DNA from: Phreatobacter stygius
GTDB lineage: Bacteria; Pseudomonadota; Alphaproteobacteria; Rhizobiales; Phreatobacteraceae
DNA length: 64,000 bases
Direction: 5' to 3'
NCBI RefSeq assembly: GCF_005144885.1
Contig: NZ_CP039690.1
Coordinates: 4,973,001 to 5,037,000 of the forward strand
Shown here: piece after piece, positions 60,855-64,000 of the stretch
How positions within the stretch are numbered: position 1 is the first letter of the stretch
Layout of the letters: each line of letters starts with the position of its first letter
Translations under genes and position numbers: made by a program
The notes under the pieces: generated by a model
Database searches by the model: none
Told to the model about the DNA's origin: nothing
Seen by the model: only the letters and a program-made list of their open reading frames with translations

Positions 60855-62039
60855 ATGACATCCCGCGTTGTCGTCGCAGGTGTGGGAATGATCCCCTTCG
60901 CAAAGCCGGGTGCGAGCGCGCCCTATCACGAGATGGGCACGGCCGCCGGCCGCCTGGCGCTGGCCGATGCCGGTATCGGATATGAGGCGATCGAGCAGGC
61001 CTATGCCGGTTATGTCTATGGCGACTCGACCGCCGGCCAGATGGCCATCTATCCGCTGGGCCTGACCGGCATCCCGGTCATCAACGTCAACAACAACTGC
61101 TCCACCGGCTCGACCGCGCTGTTCCTGGCGCGCCAGGCGATCGCCTCGGGAGCGGCCGATTGCGTGCTGGCGCTGGGCTTCGAGCAGATGAAGCCGGGTG
61201 CGCTCGGCGCGGTGTTTACCGACCGGCCGAGCCCGTTCGAGGCCTTCGACAAGGTGACCGATACGCTGGTCGGCTCGCCGGAGATCCCTCTGGCGCTGCG
61301 CTATTTCGGCGGCGCGGGCATCAGCCATATGAAGAAATACGGCACCAGGCTCGAGAGCTTCGCCAAGGTCCGCGCCAAGGCGAGCCGGCACGCCAAGAAC
61401 AACCCGCTGGCGATCTTCCGCAAGGAGGTTTCGGTCGAGGACGTGATGAACGACCAGGTCATCTGGCCCGGCGTCATGACCCGGCTGATGGCTTGTCCGC
61501 CGACCTGCGGCGCGGCCGCCGCGGTCCTGGTTTCCGAGGCCTTCGCCAAGCGTCACGGCCTACGCACCGATGTGGTGATCGCGGCCCAGGCGATGACCAC
61601 CGATACATCATCGACCTTCGACACGGCGGACATGATGCGGGTGGTCGGTTTCGACATGTCGAAGGCCGCCGCAGCCAAGGTTTACGAGCAGGCCGGCATC
61701 GGGCCTGAAGATCTCGACGTGGTCGAGCTGCACGACTGCTTCGCCCATAACGAGCTGATCACCTATGAGGCGCTGGGCCTTTGCCCGGAGGGCGGCGCGG
61801 AACGTTTCATCGACGCCGGCGACAACAGCTATGGCGGCAAGGTGGTGACCAACCCGTCGGGCGGGCTCTTGTCCAAGGGCCATCCGCTGGGGGCCACCGG
61901 TCTTGCCCAATGTTACGAACTGACCCGTCAGTTGCGCGGCACGGCGGAGGCGACCCAGGTCGACGGCGCCAGGCGGGCGCTGCAGCACAATCTCGGTCTG
62001 GGCGGCGCCTGCGTCGTCACCCTCTACGAGCGGGCGTGA
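60855..62039 (+). CDS. thiolase family protein, SCP-x/lipid-transfer type
   Basis: 394 residues from ATG 60855 (GGAGGAA upstream). The nucleophilic Cys is in NVNNNCSTGSTALFLARQAI (about residue 86), the second block is NPSGGLLSKGHPLGATGLAQ with the catalytic His, and DVVELHDCFAHNELITYEAL holds the Cys/His of the SCP-x group. Distinct from the thiolase at 20562. It starts the catabolic operon that continues with MaoC genes. Confidence 0.88.
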   Translation: MTSRVVVAGVGMIPFAKPGASAPYHEMGTAAGRLALADAGIGYEAIEQAYAGYVYGDSTAGQMAIYPLGLTGIPVINVNNNCSTGSTALFLARQAIASGAADCVLALGFEQMKPGALGAVFTDRPSPFEAFDKVTDTLVGSPEIPLALRYFGGAGISHMKKYGTRLESFAKVRAKASRHAKNNPLAIFRKEVSVEDVMNDQVIWPGVMTRLMACPPTCGAAAAVLVSEAFAKRHGLRTDVVIAAQAMTTDTSSTFDTADMMRVVGFDMSKAAAAKVYEQAGIGPEDLDVVELHDCFAHNELITYEALGLCPEGGAERFIDAGDNSYGGKVVTNPSGGLLSKGHPLGATGLAQCYELTRQLRGTAEATQVDGARRALQHNLGLGGACVVTLYERA

Positions 62040-62046
62040 GGCGGTC

Positions 62047-62490
62047 ATGGTCGATCAATCCGCTGTCGGGCGCAGCTTCACGCCGATCACCGCCCGGGTC
62101 GAGCCGGGGCGCCTGCGCTATTTTTTTAACACGATCGGCGAGCGCAATCCGGTCTATCGCGACGCCAAGGCGGCCGAGGCCGTGGGCTTCGCCGCGGTGC
62201 CGGTGCCGCCGACCTATCTGTTCTGCCTGGAGATGATGGACAACGACCGCCCCTTCGAATTCCTCGAGGCGCTGAACATCGATCTCGCCCGGGTCCTGCA
62301 TGGCGAGCAGGGCTTCACCTATCACGCACCCGTCGTGGTCGGCGACACCCTGACCTTCCAGTCCGAGGTGACCGATGTCACGGACAAGAAGGGCGGGGCG
62401 CTGACCTTTGTCGGGGTCCGGACGCGGGTGACCAACCAGGCCGGCCTGCATGTCGCCGACACCACGCGCACCATCGTGGTCAGGAACTAG
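62047..62490 (+). CDS. MaoC-like dehydratase N-terminal domain protein (HadA-like)
   Basis: 147 residues. It resembles the FAS1/MaoC_dehydrat_N proteins (FTPITARVEPGRLRYFFNTI, VPPTYLFCLEMMDNDRPFEF, VLHGEQGFTYHAPVVVGDTL). Such subunits lack the catalytic Asp-His motif and dimerise with a MaoC partner, as HadA does with HadB. The gene starts 7 bases after the thiolase stop and precedes the catalytic MaoC gene, with a hairpin repeat in the 190-base gap. Confidence 0.8.
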   Translation: MVDQSAVGRSFTPITARVEPGRLRYFFNTIGERNPVYRDAKAAEAVGFAAVPVPPTYLFCLEMMDNDRPFEFLEALNIDLARVLHGEQGFTYHAPVVVGDTLTFQSEVTDVTDKKGGALTFVGVRTRVTNQAGLHVADTTRTIVVRN

Positions 62491-62560
62491 CCGTGGTTCG
62501 GACGGCCCGAAAGATCCAGCGCCTCGTCTATCTCGCGGCGGTGCTGGAGGTGGAAACCAA

Positions 62561-62581
62561 CCCTCTCCCGGAGGGAGAGGG
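62561..62581. repeat. CCCTCTCCC/GGGAGAGGG hairpin repeat
   Basis: CCCTCTCCC (62561-62569) and GGGAGAGGG (62573-62581) around GGA, preceded by AACCAA as in the copy at 51351. Located between the two MaoC-like genes. Confidence 0.75.
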
Positions 62582-62680
62582 TTACCGGATGCGGCTTCCG
62601 CCGTCGGGCCGAATTAACGCGGACGATCGGGCGCATAGCAGCGCCTGGCCCCAACAACAATCCTGCCCGAGGAGGCGTCC

Positions 62681-63088
62681 ATGACCACTCTGTCCCCCGC
62701 CGTCGGCGAGCGTCTCGTTCACAAGGCCTTCCCGCCGATCAGCCGGCACACCCTGGCGCTCTATTGCGGCGCCTCGGGCGACCACAATCCCATGCATGTC
62801 GACATCGACTTCGCCAGACAAGCCGGTTTCCCCGACGTGTTTTCCCACGGCATGCTGGTCATGGCCTATCTCGGCCAGGCGCTGACCGATGCGGTGAGCC
62901 CCGTCGCCATCCGCTCGTTCTCGACGCGCTTCGCCGCTATCACCCAGCTTGGCTCGCGGCTGACCTGCGAAGGCACCGTCACCGAGCTGTTCGAAGCCGG
63001 CGGCGAGCGGCGCGCCAGGCTGGCGCTGACCGCCAAGGATGCCGACGGCGAGACCAAGCTCGCCGGCGAAGCCGTCATCGCGCTCTGA
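62681..63088 (+). CDS. MaoC-like (R)-hydratase, HadB-like
   Basis: 135 residues with the hydratase-2 motif YCGASGDHNPMHVDIDFARQ, whose Asp and His are catalytic, and FPDVFSHGMLVMAYLGQAL. It hydrates or dehydrates an enoyl-/3-hydroxyacyl thioester. The preceding N-terminal-type gene suggests a heterodimer. AGGAGG upstream of ATG 62681 is strong. Confidence 0.88.
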   Translation: MTTLSPAVGERLVHKAFPPISRHTLALYCGASGDHNPMHVDIDFARQAGFPDVFSHGMLVMAYLGQALTDAVSPVAIRSFSTRFAAITQLGSRLTCEGTVTELFEAGGERRARLALTAKDADGETKLAGEAVIAL

Positions 63089-63124
63089 CATCCGTCACCG
63101 CTCTCTGATCTGAGGATATCTGAC

Positions 63125-63952
63125 ATGACCAAGCTTGCTGGGAAGGTCGCGCTCGTCTCCGGCTCCGGCCGCGGCATCGGCCGCTCGATCGCGTTGAAGC
63201 TCGCCTCCGAAGGCGCCAAGGTGGTGGTCAACGACCTCGACGCCGAACCCGGCAATGCGGTGGCCGCCGAGATCAGGGCGGCCGGCGGCGAGGCGATCGC
63301 CGTCAATGGCAGCGTCACCGAGACGGGCTTCGCCGATCGTTTCGTCGGCGCAGCGATGGAGACCTTCGGCGGCCTCGACATCATCGTCAACAATGCCGGT
63401 TATACCTGGGACGCGACCATCCAGAAGATGACCGACGAGCAATTCCAGGCCATGCTCGACGTCCATCTGGTCGCGCCCTTCCGCATCCTGCGCGCGGCTT
63501 CCGAGCCGATCCGCATCCTCTCCAAGAAGGATGCCGAGGCCGGCCGCGAGGTGTTCCGCAAGGTGGTCAATATCTCCTCGATCGCCGGTCTCTACGGCAA
63601 TGCCGGCCAGGCCAGCTATTCCTCCGCCAAGGCCTCGCTGATCGGCCTCACCCGCACGCTCTGCAAGGAGTGGGGCCGCTACAAGGTCAATGTGAACTGT
63701 GTCGCCTTCGGCCTGATCCAGACCCGGCTGACCCAGGCGATCGAAGCCGAGCAGAAGACGATCGATGTCGAGGGCCGCGCGATCAAGGTCGGTGTCCAGC
63801 CGGCGCTGCTCGCGACCATGGACCGGATGATCCCGCTCGGCCGCGCCGGCACGCCGGAGGAAGCCGCCGACGCGGTCTATCTCTTCTGCAGCCCGGAATC
63901 GAACTATGTCAGCGGCCAGGTGCTGGTCTGTGGCGGCGGCATCTTGATGTGA
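63125..63952 (+). CDS. SDR family oxidoreductase (FabG-like)
   Basis: 275 residues. SGSGRGIGRSIALKLASEGA, NDLDAEPGN, NNAG and YSSAK with Ser in VNISSIAGLYG. An insertion near ILSKKDAEAGREVFRK distinguishes it from FabG; the same insertion is known in SDRs clustered with MaoC hydratases and thiolases. It likely oxidises the 3-hydroxyacyl-CoA made by the hydratase pair. It follows 36 bases after the MaoC gene. Confidence 0.85.
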   Translation: MTKLAGKVALVSGSGRGIGRSIALKLASEGAKVVVNDLDAEPGNAVAAEIRAAGGEAIAVNGSVTETGFADRFVGAAMETFGGLDIIVNNAGYTWDATIQKMTDEQFQAMLDVHLVAPFRILRAASEPIRILSKKDAEAGREVFRKVVNISSIAGLYGNAGQASYSSAKASLIGLTRTLCKEWGRYKVNVNCVAFGLIQTRLTQAIEAEQKTIDVEGRAIKVGVQPALLATMDRMIPLGRAGTPEEAADAVYLFCSPESNYVSGQVLVCGGGILM

Positions 63953-63962
63953 GGAACGTGTC

Positions 63963-64000
63963 ATGACCGATGCTTCCGCCTATCTGACCTATGACGGACC
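63963..64000 (+). CDS. next gene of the operon, 5' end only
   Basis: ATG 63963, 10 bases after the SDR stop with GAGGAA upstream, starts MTDASAYLTYDGP and runs off the window. Too short to identify; an enoyl-CoA hydratase or other acyl-CoA enzyme is expected from context. Confidence 0.5.
   Translation, partial: MTDASAYLTYDG

Overview
The window is about 64 kb of GC-rich DNA with dense, mostly ATGA/GTGA-coupled operons. Gene content (GTA_holin_3TM-type holin, phasin, many GntR/FCD and TetR regulators, several branched-chain-amino-acid-type ABC importers, DUF72, GYD-domain protein) and the CCCTCTCCC/GGGAGAGGG intergenic hairpins suggest an alphaproteobacterium, probably of the Hyphomicrobiales (Rhizobiales). 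This is an inference from gene types; no rRNA or tRNA gene was recognised and no CRISPR array is present.

Layout. (1) 1-1895: the 3' end of a phage-like region, a four-gene lysis cassette (small membrane peptide, GH19 endolysin with a C-terminal membrane anchor, holin, small membrane/coiled-coil protein) closed by a terminator. (2) 2028-3320: GYD-domain and DUF72 proteins. (3) 3359-11774: an import and catabolic locus (NMT1-type binding protein, permease, ATPase, DHDPS-family aldolase, NAD-dependent epimerase, GNAT protein, FAH-family hydrolase) with a TetR and a GntR regulator, clear operators and an amidase remnant. (4) 12238-15063: Crp/Fnr regulator, a small secreted protein and a flavin amine oxidase. 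(5) 15083-24917: TetR regulator divergent from a complete five-gene LIV-type importer that runs into a thiolase and two acyl-CoA ligases. (6) 24941-29151: GNAT, phasin, small proteins, a P-loop kinase, GST and an HxlR regulator, with an atypical stretch at about 26.6-27.2 kb. (7) 29173-32244: type III polyketide synthase, ICMT-like methyltransferase and DHA2 exporter. (8) 32584-34472: Ada and a 2OG-Fe(II) oxygenase (alkylation response). (9) 34490-44122: molybdopterin oxidoreductase, a frameshifted MocR regulator, two MFS transporters, an alpha/beta-hydrolase remnant, M20 peptidase and GST. (10) 44237-54043: GntR regulator divergent from SDR, a second complete LIV-type importer, two more SDRs and a 3-ketosteroid-dehydrogenase-like flavoprotein. 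(11) 54109-56813: NTF2-like protein, LysR, a VOC protein and a chimeric secreted protein made by partial duplication of the VOC gene. (12) 56864-64000: two acyl-CoA ligases and a TetR regulator, divergent from thiolase, HadA/HadB-like MaoC pair, SDR and the start of another gene.

How it works together. Three self-contained catabolic cassettes (regions 5, 10, 12) combine uptake, CoA activation, dehydrogenation, hydration and thiolysis, each under a local repressor with visible inverted-repeat operators next to the divergent promoter. Together with region 3 they look like a carbon-scavenging island for carboxylic acids, possibly alicyclic or steroid/terpenoid-like. Substrates cannot be read from sequence. 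The most unusual local observations are the VOC-derived chimeric gene at 56292, the PKS-methyltransferase-exporter operon, the twin TetR operators at 9904 and 10638, and several decayed genes (amidase, alpha/beta hydrolase, MocR).
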